64,000 nt of DNA from Baekduia soli (GCF_007970665.1 NZ_CP042430.1:2666001-2730000); one strand, 5' to 3'; shown: positions 49,256 to 57,183, counted from the first letter of the stretch. Numbers and translations are program-made. The notes: a model not told the origin generated them from the letters alone.

Positions 49256-51073
49256 GTGCCCCACCGGCTCAGGGGATTCCGAGTCGCCATGTCCCGTCCC
49301 GCCGGTCGCGCCCTCGCCGTCGCGGCCGTCCTCGCCGTGCTCGGCGCCGCGCCCGCGGCGGCCGCGCCCCTCGCGATCTCCCCGGCGCCCGGAACCCCGG
49401 ACGCCTCGCCCGCGACGCAGATCAGCGTGCTCGGCATCGCCCCGGGGCGGATCGCCGCGGTCCGCGCCGCCGGGGCGCGCACCGGCGTGCACGCGGGCCG
49501 GCTACGGCCCTACTCCGGCGCCCGCGGGGCCAGCTTCGTCCCCGCCCGCCCGTTCGCCGTGGGCGAGCGCGTCGCCGTCGTGGTGCGCCTGCGCGGCCGG
49601 CGGGCGCTGCGCACGCGCTTCACCGTCGCACGGCCCGGCGCGACCCCGCCGGTGTTGACGATCACCGCCACGCAGCCCGACAAGCTCGAGCACTTCGTCA
49701 CCGCGCCCGGGCTGCGGGCGCCGCTGGTCACGCTCCTGCGCGGCGGGTCGGCCGCGGCGGACCCGATCTTCCTGACCCCGCTGCCCTCGCCGATCATCCA
49801 TCCCGAGAGCGACAACACCGTCACGATCGAGCCGGTCGGGCCCGGCGGCCCCATGATCGTCGACGGGCTCGGGCGCCTGGTCTGGTTCCGGCAGCTCACG
49901 CCCCCGGCCGTGGCCGCCAACCTCGCCGTCGCCCGCTACCGCGGGCGGCGCGTGCTGACCTGGTGGCAGGGCCCGGTGACCGCCCAGGCCTTCGGCCTGG
50001 GCAAGGGGATCATCGCCGACAGCGCCTATCGGACCGTGGCCGAGGTCCAGGCCGGCAACGGCTACCGCATGGACATCCACGAGTTCGCGCTGGCGCCCGG
50101 CGGCGACGCGATCTTCACCGTCTACTCGCCCGTGCTCATGCACCTGCCCGGCACACCGGCCGGCACCCGCTCCCCCGTGCTGGACGCGATCGTCCAGGAG
50201 GTCGACATCCGCACGGGCCTGGTCGTCTGGGAGTGGCACGCGCTGGGCCACATCCCGCTGGCCGACTCCTACGCCACGCCGGCCAACAGCGCGTCCTACG
50301 ACGCGTTCCACATCAACTCGATCCAGCCCCTGGGGCGTGGGCGCCTCCTGATCTCGGCGCGCGACACCTCCGCCGTCTACGAGGTCGACCGCGCGACGGG
50401 CCGGATCCTGTGGACGCTCGGCGGCCGGGCGAGCACGTTCCGGATGGGGCCCGGCGCGCGCTTCTGGCTGCAGCACGACGTCCTGGCGCTGCCCGGCGGG
50501 CGCATCAGCATGTTCGACGACCAGGCCGGGCCGCCCCGCAAGGGCGCCTCGCGCGGGCTGGTCCTGCGGCTGGACCACCGGCGCCGCACGGCCGTCGTCG
50601 AGCGCTCGGTGACGCGGGCCCAGGACACGAGCGCCCAGAGCGAGGGCAGCGCGCGGCTGCTGCCCGGCGGCGGCCTCTTCGTGGGCTTCGGGGCCGCCGG
50701 CCCGTTCTCGGAGTTCTCGCGCAGCGGCCGGCTGCTGTTCGACGCCCGGCTGCCCGAGGGCGACGGCAGCTACCGCACGCTGCGGTTCCCCTGGCGGGGC
50801 CGGCCGCTGACGCGTCCGGCCGTCGTCGTGCGGCGCACCGACCCGGCGCACGTGACGGTGTCGGTCAGCTGGAACGGCGCCACGGGCGTCGCGCGCTGGC
50901 AGGTGCTGGCCGGCGCGGGCTCCGCCCCGGTGGCCTCGGCGCCCTCGGCCGGCTTCGAGACCACGATCGACGTGGCCGCCCCGGCCGGGCCGCTCGTCGT
51001 GCGCGCCCTCGACGCGCGCGGCCGCGTGCTCGCGGCCTCGGCGCCGGCGGCGCCCCGGGAGGCGGCCGGATGA
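49256..51073 (+). CDS. secreted arylsulfotransferase (ASST)-like protein
   Basis: A 605-aa exported protein. GTG 49256 sits 5 nt after AAGGAG; ATG 49289 is an alternative. The signal peptide is SRPAGRALAVAAVLAVLGAAPAAAAP. The body shows the arylsulfotransferase propeller features: YRMDIHEFALAPGGDAIFTVYSPV, VQEVDIRTGLVVWEWHAL, DAFHINSIQPLGRGRLLISARDTSAVYEVDRATGRILWTLGG and FWLQHDVLALPGGRISMFDDQ. DxHE, FHxNS and QHD blocks are typical of the actinobacterial branch. ASST enzymes transfer sulfate between phenols without PAPS; activity of this branch is unproven. Confidence 0.85.
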   Translation: MPHRLRGFRVAMSRPAGRALAVAAVLAVLGAAPAAAAPLAISPAPGTPDASPATQISVLGIAPGRIAAVRAAGARTGVHAGRLRPYSGARGASFVPARPFAVGERVAVVVRLRGRRALRTRFTVARPGATPPVLTITATQPDKLEHFVTAPGLRAPLVTLLRGGSAAADPIFLTPLPSPIIHPESDNTVTIEPVGPGGPMIVDGLGRLVWFRQLTPPAVAANLAVARYRGRRVLTWWQGPVTAQAFGLGKGIIADSAYRTVAEVQAGNGYRMDIHEFALAPGGDAIFTVYSPVLMHLPGTPAGTRSPVLDAIVQEVDIRTGLVVWEWHALGHIPLADSYATPANSASYDAFHINSIQPLGRGRLLISARDTSAVYEVDRATGRILWTLGGRASTFRMGPGARFWLQHDVLALPGGRISMFDDQAGPPRKGASRGLVLRLDHRRRTAVVERSVTRAQDTSAQSEGSARLLPGGGLFVGFGAAGPFSEFSRSGRLLFDARLPEGDGSYRTLRFPWRGRPLTRPAVVVRRTDPAHVTVSVSWNGATGVARWQVLAGAGSAPVASAPSAGFETTIDVAAPAGPLVVRALDARGRVLAASAPAAPREAAG

Positions 51074-51765
51074 GCGTCGCGGCGCCCGCCGACCGCCTGC
51101 GCCGCCGTGTCGCCCCACGCGCGGTCGTCGCGCTGTCGCGCATCGACGCCCCCGCCCGTGCCGGCGCCGCGCTGCGCCGGGCGGTGGGCCGCCGCGGCCG
51201 CGTCGAGCTCTACATCGCCTTCGACGACCCGTGCAGCGCCGTGGCGGTGCTCGACCTCGCCGAGCGACTCGACGGCGCCGGGGCCGACCTGCACGTCCTG
51301 CCCGTGGTGCACCGGGGCATCCCGGACGACCCCGCCGTCGAGCGCAAGCGCGAGCACGCCGTGCAGGACGCCCGGCGCCTGCTGCGCCGCAGCGGCCTGG
51401 TCCTCGGGCGCACCGGGCCCGTCGCCCCGGAGGAGGTGGCGTTCCTGGCCGAGTGGGCGGCGTCGGCGCCGCCGGGGCCGGCGCTGACGCGCTTCTGCGT
51501 GGCCGCGCTGCGGCGCCTGTGGCTCACGAGCGACGGGCCGGTGAGCCCGGCGCCCTACGCGCTGCTCTGGCGCCAGGCGTTCGGGACCGGGCCGGCGGCG
51601 GGCGGATCGCCCGACGCGGTGCGCCGCAACGAGCGGCGCATGGCGCGGCGGGGCCCCTACGACACGCCGGGGGCCTGGGTGCACGGCCGCTGGTTCTTCG
51701 CGCACGACCGGCCGGCCCAGATCGCCGCGCGCCTGGACGACCTGGGCTGGGGGAGGGGCGCATGA
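51070..51765 (+). CDS. divergent DsbA/HCCA-isomerase-fold protein
   Basis: A 231-aa protein that overlaps the ASST-like gene by 4 bp and the next gene by 4 bp. The thioredoxin-type strand VELYIAFDDPCSAVAVLDLAERL, helical middle and end PGAWVHGRWFFAHDRPAQIAARLDDLGW are arranged as in 2-hydroxychromene-2-carboxylate isomerases and DsbA-like proteins. There is a single Cys where DsbA has CxxC, and no signal peptide. It may form a heterodimer with its neighbour, which has the same fold. Function not known. Confidence 0.6.
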   Translation: MSVAAPADRLRRRVAPRAVVALSRIDAPARAGAALRRAVGRRGRVELYIAFDDPCSAVAVLDLAERLDGAGADLHVLPVVHRGIPDDPAVERKREHAVQDARRLLRRSGLVLGRTGPVAPEEVAFLAEWAASAPPGPALTRFCVAALRRLWLTSDGPVSPAPYALLWRQAFGTGPAAGGSPDAVRRNERRMARRGPYDTPGAWVHGRWFFAHDRPAQIAARLDDLGWGRGA

Positions 51766-52385
51766 CGCGCGCACGGCTGGACTTCTTCTTCTCGTTCCGC
51801 AGCCCGTACTCGTACCTGGCCGCGCCGCGGGCCTTCGCGCTGGCCGACCGCCACGACGTCGACGTCGTCTTCCGCGGCGTGATCCCGATGGCGATGCGCG
51901 GCCAGGCCGTGCCGCGCGCCAAGGCGCTGCACACCCTCCGCGACGCCGCCCGCGAGGCCAGGCGCCTGGGGATGCCCTTCGGGCGCATCCACGACCCCAT
52001 CGGCGACGGGGCGACGCGCTGCCTGCTGGTCGCCGAGCACGCGATCGACGTCGGTCGCGAGCGGGCGTTCGTCCTCCGCGCCTCGCGCGCGATCTGGGCC
52101 GAGGCGGTCGACGTGGCCCGCGACCACGGGCTGCGCCGCGTGTGCGAGGCCGCGGGGCTGGCGTGGGGCGACTGCCGGGCGGCGCTGCACGATCCGGTGC
52201 TGCACGCCCGGGTGCAGGCCTCGACGGCCGCGCTGGAGGCCCACGGCCAGTGGGGCGTGCCCGTGCTCGCCTTCGGGTCGGAGTGCTTCTGGGGCCAGGA
52301 CCGCATCGAGGACCTCGAGGTCGTCCTCCGCGATGCCGGCCTCGCGTCCGGCGCGCGCGAGGCGCGCGGCGCCGGGATGGCGTGA
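51762..52385 (+). CDS. 2-hydroxychromene-2-carboxylate isomerase-like (DsbA family) protein
   Basis: A 207-aa member of the HCCA isomerase/DsbA family: LDFFFSFRSPYSYLAAPRAFALADRHDVDVVFRGVIP at the N-terminus, with SPYSY at the place of the redox motif, and the C-terminal cis-Pro region QWGVPVLAFGSECFWGQDRIEDLE. HCCA isomerases are glutathione-dependent; family members in actinobacteria have unknown thiol cofactors. It is in an operon with a related protein and an ASST-like gene. Confidence 0.85.
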   Translation: MTRARLDFFFSFRSPYSYLAAPRAFALADRHDVDVVFRGVIPMAMRGQAVPRAKALHTLRDAAREARRLGMPFGRIHDPIGDGATRCLLVAEHAIDVGRERAFVLRASRAIWAEAVDVARDHGLRRVCEAAGLAWGDCRAALHDPVLHARVQASTAALEAHGQWGVPVLAFGSECFWGQDRIEDLEVVLRDAGLASGAREARGAGMA

Positions 52386-53056
52386 GCGCCGCGGGCGACG
52401 CCCTGCGGGCCGTGCTCCCGCTCGGGGTGGCGATCGCGGTGAGCCCGGTCCCGGTGCTGGCCGTGGTCCTGATGCTCGTCTCCGACGGCGGGCGGGGCAA
52501 CGCCTACGCCCTGCTCGCCGGCTGGGCGGCGACGCTCGCGGTCCTCGCCGGCGCGGTGGCGCTGCTGGGCGTGGGCAGCGGCTCCGCGGGCGGCGGGCGC
52601 GGGGTGGCCGCCGCCCAGCTCGTGCTCGCCGCGGCCCTGGCGGTCGTGCTGGCCGGGCAGTGGCGCGCCCGGCCGCGCCGCGGCGCGCCGCACGCGGTCC
52701 CGCCCTGGATGGCGTCGGTCACCGGCGGCCTGGGGCCGGCCCGCGCCGCCGGCCTCGGCGTGGGGCTCGTGGCCCTCAACGTCAAGGACGGCTCCCTGGC
52801 CGTCGCCGCCGGGGCGCGGCTCGGGCACGCGGTGCCGGGGCCCGCCGCCGGGGTCGCGTGCCTGGCGCTGTTCGTGCTCGTGGCCAGCGCGACGGTGATC
52901 GCCCCGGTCGCCGTCGACGTCGCCCTGGGCGAGCGCGCCGAGCCGGTGCTGCGCCGCTGGCACCGGTGGCTGCAGCGCCACGGCGCGGCCGCGGCGATGA
53001 CCACGCTCGCCGCCGTGGTCGTCGTGCTCGCCGTCCAGGGCGCGTCGGGCCTCTAG
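52382..53056 (+). CDS. GAP/SfLAP-type six-TM exporter protein
   Basis: A 224-aa membrane protein starting at GTG 52382 (4-bp overlap with the upstream gene). It has six hydrophobic helices with the opening LPLGVAIAVSPVPVLAVVLMLVSDGGRGNAYALLAGW and the mid motif GLGVGLVALNVKDGSLAVAAG, as in the GAP (sulfolipid-addressing, LysE-related) family. Such proteins move lipids or small molecules across the membrane. The substrate is unknown. Confidence 0.8.
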   Translation: MSAAGDALRAVLPLGVAIAVSPVPVLAVVLMLVSDGGRGNAYALLAGWAATLAVLAGAVALLGVGSGSAGGGRGVAAAQLVLAAALAVVLAGQWRARPRRGAPHAVPPWMASVTGGLGPARAAGLGVGLVALNVKDGSLAVAAGARLGHAVPGPAAGVACLALFVLVASATVIAPVAVDVALGERAEPVLRRWHRWLQRHGAAAAMTTLAAVVVVLAVQGASGL

Positions 53057-53182
53057 GCGGCGCGCAGGGGTGCGTCGCGCTCGGCGGCGTCGAGCCGGCG
53101 CTCCAGCGCGGGCCCGGCCGGCGGGCGGGCGAAGGGGAGGCCCTGGACGGTGGCGAAGCCGTGGCCGATCGACGCCGTCTCG

Positions 53183-53202
53183 CATGTCCATCGTCGGACA
53201 TG
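53183..53202. promoter_or_regulatory. inverted repeat upstream of the secreted glycosidase-like gene
   Basis: CATGTCC and GGACATG (7-bp arms, 6-bp spacer) lie about 90 bp before ATG 53290 in a 233-bp gap that otherwise holds no gene. It is a candidate operator. Confidence 0.4.
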
Positions 53203-53289
53203 AACAACCCTCGAGCAACATGTACGCGCACGGCCCGGACGTCCATGCCGACCGCAACCCGGGCCGGGGCATCGGAGTTGGGGTCCCTG

Positions 53290-54243
53290 ATGCCCCGCAC
53301 ACGCCTCCTCCTGCCCCTCGCGCTCCTGCTGGGGGCGCTCGCCGCTCCCGGAGCCGCCCACGCCCGCGTCCCCGTGCGCGTCGGCATCGGCGACCAGCAG
53401 GCATCCATGTTCGACCAGTCCGCGTTCCAGCGGGCCAAGCTCCGGCGCGTGCGCTACTTCATCGCCTGGGACGCGATGGACGACGACGCGCGCCGGCTGG
53501 CCGCACGGGCCTACGTCCTGCGCGCGCGCCGCGACGGCTTCTCGGTACTGCTGCACATCTCCAGCGACGACCTGACGATCCGCCGCGCGTCGCTGCCCTC
53601 CGTCGCGCAGTACCGCGCGAAGGTCGGCCGGCTCGTTCGCTACTTCCGCCGGCTCGGCGTGCGCGAGTTCGGCACGTGGAACGAGGCCAACCACGCCAGC
53701 CAGCCGACCTATCGCAGCCCGACCCGCGCCGCGCAGTACTTCCGCGCGATGTACCGGATGGTCAAGGGCCGCTGCGCGTCGTGCGTCGTCGTCGCCCTCG
53801 ACGTGCTCGACCAGGCCGGGGTGGAGCGCTACATGCGCACGTGGTACGGGGCGCTGTCGCCGACCTACCGCCGCCGGGCGACCGTCGTCGGCATCCACAA
53901 CTACGGCGACGTCAACCGCCGCCGGACGACGTTCACGCGCGCGATCATCCGCCAGGCGCACCGCTTCAACCGCTCGACGAAGATCTGGTTCACCGAGACG
54001 GGCGGGATCGTGAAGTTCGGCTCGAGCTTCCCCTGCAGCACGGCGCGGGCCGCGAGCCGGCTGAAGAACGTGTTCACCCTGGCGCGCACCTACCGCCGCA
54101 GCGGCGTCCAGCGCGTGTACATCTACAACTGGACCGGCGCCGGGTGCGACGCGCGCTTCGACGCCGGGCTGACGGCCCCCGACGGCACCCCGCGACCGGG
54201 GTACGCAGTGCTGCGGGCGCAGCTGCCGGGCTTCCTGCGCTAG
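53290..54243 (+). CDS. secreted glycoside-hydrolase-like TIM-barrel protein
   Basis: A 317-aa exported protein. RTRLLLPLALLLGALAAPGAAHA is the signal peptide. The mature part resembles clan GH-A hydrolases: strand VRYFIAWDAM, acid/base candidate in FGTWNEANHASQPTYRSP, HNYGDVNRRR, nucleophile candidate in IWFTETGGIVKFGSSFPC, and VYIYNWTGAGC near the end. The two Glu are separated as in GH5/GH39-type enzymes. The family number and the glycan are not determined. It stands alone behind a putative operator. Confidence 0.75.
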   Translation: MPRTRLLLPLALLLGALAAPGAAHARVPVRVGIGDQQASMFDQSAFQRAKLRRVRYFIAWDAMDDDARRLAARAYVLRARRDGFSVLLHISSDDLTIRRASLPSVAQYRAKVGRLVRYFRRLGVREFGTWNEANHASQPTYRSPTRAAQYFRAMYRMVKGRCASCVVVALDVLDQAGVERYMRTWYGALSPTYRRRATVVGIHNYGDVNRRRTTFTRAIIRQAHRFNRSTKIWFTETGGIVKFGSSFPCSTARAASRLKNVFTLARTYRRSGVQRVYIYNWTGAGCDARFDAGLTAPDGTPRPGYAVLRAQLPGFLR

Positions 54244-54344
54244 GGCCGGACCGGCCCGTTCCTCCAGCGCGGGAGCGGCCCTTCGCGCAGCATCCCTCAT
54301 CAGTGGGATCGAGACGAGCGGCCGCGTTGCGCCGCGAGATCGCG

Positions 54345-54498
54345 GCCGCCCGCCTCCTCGGCGGCCAGCGAGCAGGTCTCGGCCTCCACCCAGCAGACCG
54401 ACGCGTCGGCCCAGGAGATCTCGACGGCCGCCGCCCAGCCGGCCGGCAGCGCCGACCGCCTGCAGGCGCTCGTGGGGCGGTTCGGGCTGGCGGCGTGA
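54345..54498 (+). pseudogene. C-terminal remnant of a methyl-accepting chemotaxis protein
   Basis: In the 309-bp gap 54244-54552 one frame reads AASEQVSASTQQTDASAQEISTAAA...ADRLQALVGRFGLAA and stops at 54498. This is the unmistakable end of a chemoreceptor (AASEQVSASTQQTSASAQEI...LVGRF). No receptor, HAMP or signalling tip precedes it. It is a leftover of a deleted gene; no other chemotaxis gene is in the window. Confidence 0.65.
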
Positions 54499-54538
54499 GC
54501 CGCTCCCCGGGGGGCTGTGCGGCGCCGCCGGCGCGGGC

Positions 54539-54544
54539 TATGGT
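54539..54544 (+). promoter_or_regulatory. TATGGT -10 box of the RidA gene
   Basis: TATGGT ends 8 nt before ATG 54553, fitting a leaderless transcript. Confidence 0.45.
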
Positions 54545-54552
54545 CCGCGTCC

Positions 54553-54969
54553 ATGACCACCCGACCGCAGGACGCACGACGGATCACCACCGACCCCGAC
54601 CCGTTCGACCCGTTCAACATCGCGCTGGGCTACCGCCTCGGCGACCTGGTGATCACCTCGGGGCAGGCGGCGATCGACGAGCAGGGCGAGATCGTCGGCG
54701 CCGGCGACTTCGACGCCCAGGCCGAGCAGACGTTCGCCAACCTGCGCCGCGTCCTGGCGGCGGCGGGCTCCAGCCTGGACAAGGTCGTCAAGGTCACGAT
54801 CTACCTGACCGACATGACCAACTTCCCGAAGATCGTCGAGCTGCGGGCCAAGCACTTCAGCCGGCCGTGGCCGGCGGACACGATCGTCGAGGTCCGGTCG
54901 CTGGCGCTGCCCGAGCTCATGATCGAGATCGAGGCCATGGCGCTCGTCGAGGGCGACGTCGTCGAGTGA
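54553..54969 (+). CDS. RidA/YjgF-family protein
   Basis: A 138-aa protein with the RidA trimer fold: GDLVITSGQAAIDEQGEIVGAGDFDAQAEQTFANLRRVLAAAGSSLDKVVKVTIYLTDM and LPELMIEIEAMALVEG. In true imine deaminases the conserved Arg lies in PARSTVEV; here the segment is PADTIVEV, so that Arg is replaced by Asp. It is more likely one of the Rid subgroups without imine deaminase activity. ATG 54553 is supported by the -10 box. Confidence 0.88.
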   Translation: MTTRPQDARRITTDPDPFDPFNIALGYRLGDLVITSGQAAIDEQGEIVGAGDFDAQAEQTFANLRRVLAAAGSSLDKVVKVTIYLTDMTNFPKIVELRAKHFSRPWPADTIVEVRSLALPELMIEIEAMALVEGDVVE

Positions 54970-55115
54970 GCCGCGGGTCGTGTCCGGGCGCGGCCGGCCC
55001 GCTGGACTTCCACCTGTCGTGCCTGGCCGCCCTGACGATCGTCGGCCTCGGCCAGGGCCGCCCCACCTCGGTCACGCTGCTGTGGCTGGGGCCCGTCCTG
55101 GCCGCCGCGGCCTGA
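54966..55115 (+). CDS. possible small protein, 49 aa
   Basis: GTG 54966 overlaps the RidA stop by 4 bp and the frame runs 49 codons, with a hydrophobic end (LAALTIVGLGQGRPTSVTLLWLGPVLAAAA). Nothing similar is recognised. It may be a small membrane peptide or a chance frame. Confidence 0.25.
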   Translation: MSRGSCPGAAGPLDFHLSCLAALTIVGLGQGRPTSVTLLWLGPVLAAAA

Positions 55116-55160
55116 CGCCGCGGTTGACCGCGGCGCGCCCGCGCCGCCGGACTCCGGCCC

Positions 55161-55490
55161 ATGAGCAGCCCAGGGGAGCGCACCGCGCAGGCGGCCGACT
55201 GCGCCGACATCGGGCGGCTGCGCTGCGCTGCGCCCGCGAGCGTCGCCCCGGGCTGCTACGACATCGCCGGGCCCGACCGGCTGGCGTTCCGGGCGATGAC
55301 GGAGGAGATCGCACGGCTGCAGCGTCGCACGCCCCGCTCCGTCGACCTCCCGTTCACCGACAGCCGCCCGGAGGGTGCGGCGGCGGCGCTCATGACGGGG
55401 CCGACCGCGAGCTGCCGACCCCGTTGATGGCCGTCCTGGACGCCGACCTGGTCGTGGACCACAGCGCGCTGGAGCGCCCCGGCGTCACGC
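55161..55490 (+). pseudogene. remnant of an NmrA/NAD(P)H-binding protein
   Basis: One frame reads YDIAGPDRLAFRAMTEEIARLQRRTPRSVDLPFTDSRPEGAAAALMTG, and after one missing base in GGGG (about 55396-55399) another frame continues ADRELPTPLMAVLDADLVVDHSALER. This is the C-terminal half of an NmrA-like atypical SDR. The Rossmann half is missing, so the gene is dead regardless of the frameshift. Confidence 0.55.
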
Positions 55491-55906
55491 GCGGTGCTGG
55501 GCGGCGTCGGGCGACGCCTCCCAGAACGCGTCGATCTTCTCGGCGTCGGAGTGGTCCAGGCGCCGCGAGACGGCCCAGAGCTCGACGGGCTCGTCGCCCT
55601 CGTTGCGGTGCGAGCGCCGCGTCGTCGGCGCGACGCGCACCGCGCAGCCGGGCCCGACCCGCCTCACGTCGTCCTCGAAGCGCATCGTCAGCGTGCCGCG
55701 CACGACGAGGTAGAGCTCCTCGAGCTCGGCATGGCGGTGGCCCGTGCCCTGCTCGAAGTCGGAGTGGGCGGCACCCGGATGAGCGTGAGGGCCAGCTGCT
55801 CGGCCTCCAGCTCGTCGGTCAGCCGGCGGAACTCGCCGGGCACGTCGGTGCCGGCGTAGTGGTCGGGCACGGCGTCGGGGTGCACGATGCGGTAGGCGCT
55901 GCTCAT
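55485..55906 (-). pseudogene. small cupin protein, frameshifted
   Basis: From ATG 55906 the frame reads SSAYRIVHPDAVPDHYAGTDVPGEFRRLTDELEAEQLALTLIRVPP. The cupin core then continues in another frame: HSDFEQGTGHRHAELEELYLVVRGTLTMRFEDDVRRVGPGCAVRVAPTTRRSHRNEGDEPVELWAV, with metal-binding His in GHRHAELEE and RSHRN. One extra C in the CCC run near 55774-55776 restores a normal 140-aa cupin. The perfect restoration suggests a very recent lesion or a sequence error. Confidence 0.75.
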
Positions 55907-55934
55907 GGGCCGAGGCTACCCCGGCGCGCGCGGC

Positions 55935-56063
55935 TCAGGGGCACCAGCGCATGCGAGGCTGCGGTGCGGGCCGCCATGCGCCGGCCGGCCGTGCCTCGTC
56001 GCGGATCGACGGGTCGCGAGGCGGCAGGCGGCGCAGGCGGCGAGGGAGGCGGGCCAGCTTCAT
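55935..56063 (-). CDS. possible small Arg/Pro-rich protein, 42 aa
   Basis: ATG 56063 follows AGGA at 8 nt and encodes 42 residues (KLARLPRRLRRLPPRDPSIRDEA...MRWCP). It is divergent from the MarR gene and shares its palindromic upstream region. No family is recognised; it may be a chance frame. Confidence 0.3.
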   Translation of the reverse strand: MKLARLPRRLRRLPPRDPSIRDEARPAGAWRPAPQPRMRWCP

Positions 56064-56071
56064 CGATCGCA

Positions 56072-56094
56072 TCCTAGTACGTAGCGTCCTAGGA
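56072..56094. promoter_or_regulatory. inverted repeat upstream of the MarR gene
   Basis: TCCTAG and CTAGGA flank an 11-bp AT-richer centre, 40 bp upstream of ATG 56134. The length and position fit a MarR operator used for autoregulation. Confidence 0.5.
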
Positions 56095-56121
56095 AGCAAT
56101 GGACCGCGACGCGACCGCGGC

Positions 56122-56127
56122 TATCGT
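56122..56127 (+). promoter_or_regulatory. TATCGT -10 box of the MarR gene
   Basis: TATCGT ends 6 nt before ATG 56134, again the leaderless arrangement. Confidence 0.45.
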
Positions 56128-56133
56128 CCGCGC

Positions 56134-56631
56134 ATGCCCGAACGCGACGGCGTGGACGTCATCCTGGACCAGTGGCGCCGCGAGCGGCCCGACCTGGACC
56201 CAGCGCCCATCGCGGTCGTCGGGCGCATCTCCCGGCTCGCCCGTGAGCTCGAGGCGCGGCTGGAGCCCGTCTATCGCGAGCACGGCCTGGAGCCCGGCTG
56301 GTACGACGTGCTGGCCACGCTGCGCCGCGCGGGGCCGCCGTACCGGCTGCGCCCGTCGGAGTTCGCCCGCACGCTCATGCTGACCTCCAGCGGCACCACC
56401 AAGCGGCTGGACCGCCTCGAGCAGGCCGGGCTCATCGCGCGCGAGCCCGACCCGGGCGACCGCCGCGGCACGCTCATCACCCTGACCCCGGCCGGCCACC
56501 GCCTCGTCGACGACTCCGTCGCCGCCCACCTGGACAACGAGCGCCGGCTGCTGGCCGCCCTCACCGACGCCGAGCAGCGCCGCCTGGCCGACCTGCTGCG
56601 CCGGCTGCTCGTCGGGCTGCCGCCCGGGTAG
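56134..56631 (+). CDS. MarR-family transcriptional regulator
   Basis: A 165-aa winged-helix dimeric regulator. Dimer helix IAVVGRISRLARELEARLEPVYREHGLEPGWYDVLATLRRAG, recognition helix YRLRPSEFARTLMLTSSGTTKRLDRLEQAGLIAREPDPGDRRGTLITLTPAGHRLVD with the conserved wing DRR. ATG 56134. MarR proteins usually bind phenolic ligands and repress adjacent genes; the candidates are itself and the small divergent frame. Confidence 0.9.
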   Translation: MPERDGVDVILDQWRRERPDLDPAPIAVVGRISRLARELEARLEPVYREHGLEPGWYDVLATLRRAGPPYRLRPSEFARTLMLTSSGTTKRLDRLEQAGLIAREPDPGDRRGTLITLTPAGHRLVDDSVAAHLDNERRLLAALTDAEQRRLADLLRRLLVGLPPG

Positions 56632-56685
56632 CGGCGCCGCCCCGGGCTGGGTGGGCCGCAGCGCCCGGGGCTGGCCGTCGCGGCG

Positions 56686-56691
56686 TAGGGT
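56686..56691 (+). promoter_or_regulatory. TAGGGT -10 box
   Basis: TAGGGT ends 6 nt before ATG 56698; leaderless arrangement. Confidence 0.45.
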
Positions 56692-56697
56692 TGGGAC

Positions 56698-57039
56698 ATG
56701 GACCGACCGACCTTCCCGCTCATCGTGCACGACGACGAACGCCCGCTCCTGCGCCTGGCGCTGAAGGTCTACCGCGACGACCTCGGCCACGAGGAGCACG
56801 AGATCGCCGAGGTCGCCGAGGACGTCGCGGGCCGGATCGCCGACGACGAGCACGTGCCGGTCGTCCTGGACGCGGCCGCGATGAAGATCACCTGGAGCGC
56901 GCTGCACGCGCTGCTGGACAGCACGGGCCGCGGACAGGAGGACGAGCGCGAGCACCTGCGCGCGCTCCTGGACCGCCTGCCCGGCGAGCACGACATGCGC
57001 GCCATCGACCTCGACGCCGAGCTGCGGGGCCGGGACTGA
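56698..57039 (+). CDS. small acidic protein of unknown function
   Basis: A 113-aa acidic, mostly helical protein (FPLIVHDDERPLLRLALKVYRDDLGHEEHEIAEVAEDVAGRI ... DEREHLRALLDRLPGEHDMRAIDLD). No family recognised. The start is well supported by a -10 box 6 nt upstream, so it is a real gene. It has no signal peptide or TM helix. Confidence 0.6.
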   Translation: MDRPTFPLIVHDDERPLLRLALKVYRDDLGHEEHEIAEVAEDVAGRIADDEHVPVVLDAAAMKITWSALHALLDSTGRGQEDEREHLRALLDRLPGEHDMRAIDLDAELRGRD

Positions 57040-57171
57040 CCTACGAGGCGCCGGCGGGGCGGCGCGCGGCGATGCGCCACCAGGGCGGGGCTGCTCCTGC
57101 CCGCGTGCTCCGCAAGCCCCTTGCCCTCCGCGTGCCGGCGGTCGCAGCGGGCGACGCGCCGCGGGCCGTCG

Positions 57172-57177
57172 TAGGCT
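57172..57177 (+). promoter_or_regulatory. TAGGCT -10 box
   Basis: TAGGCT ends 6 nt before ATG 57184; leaderless arrangement. Confidence 0.45.
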
Positions 57178-57183
57178 CGCCCG

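Noticed and set aside
53057-53182. Minus-strand C-terminal-like frame ending next to the GAP gene
   Set aside because: About 50 codons with no recognisable family and no start; not enough to call a remnant.
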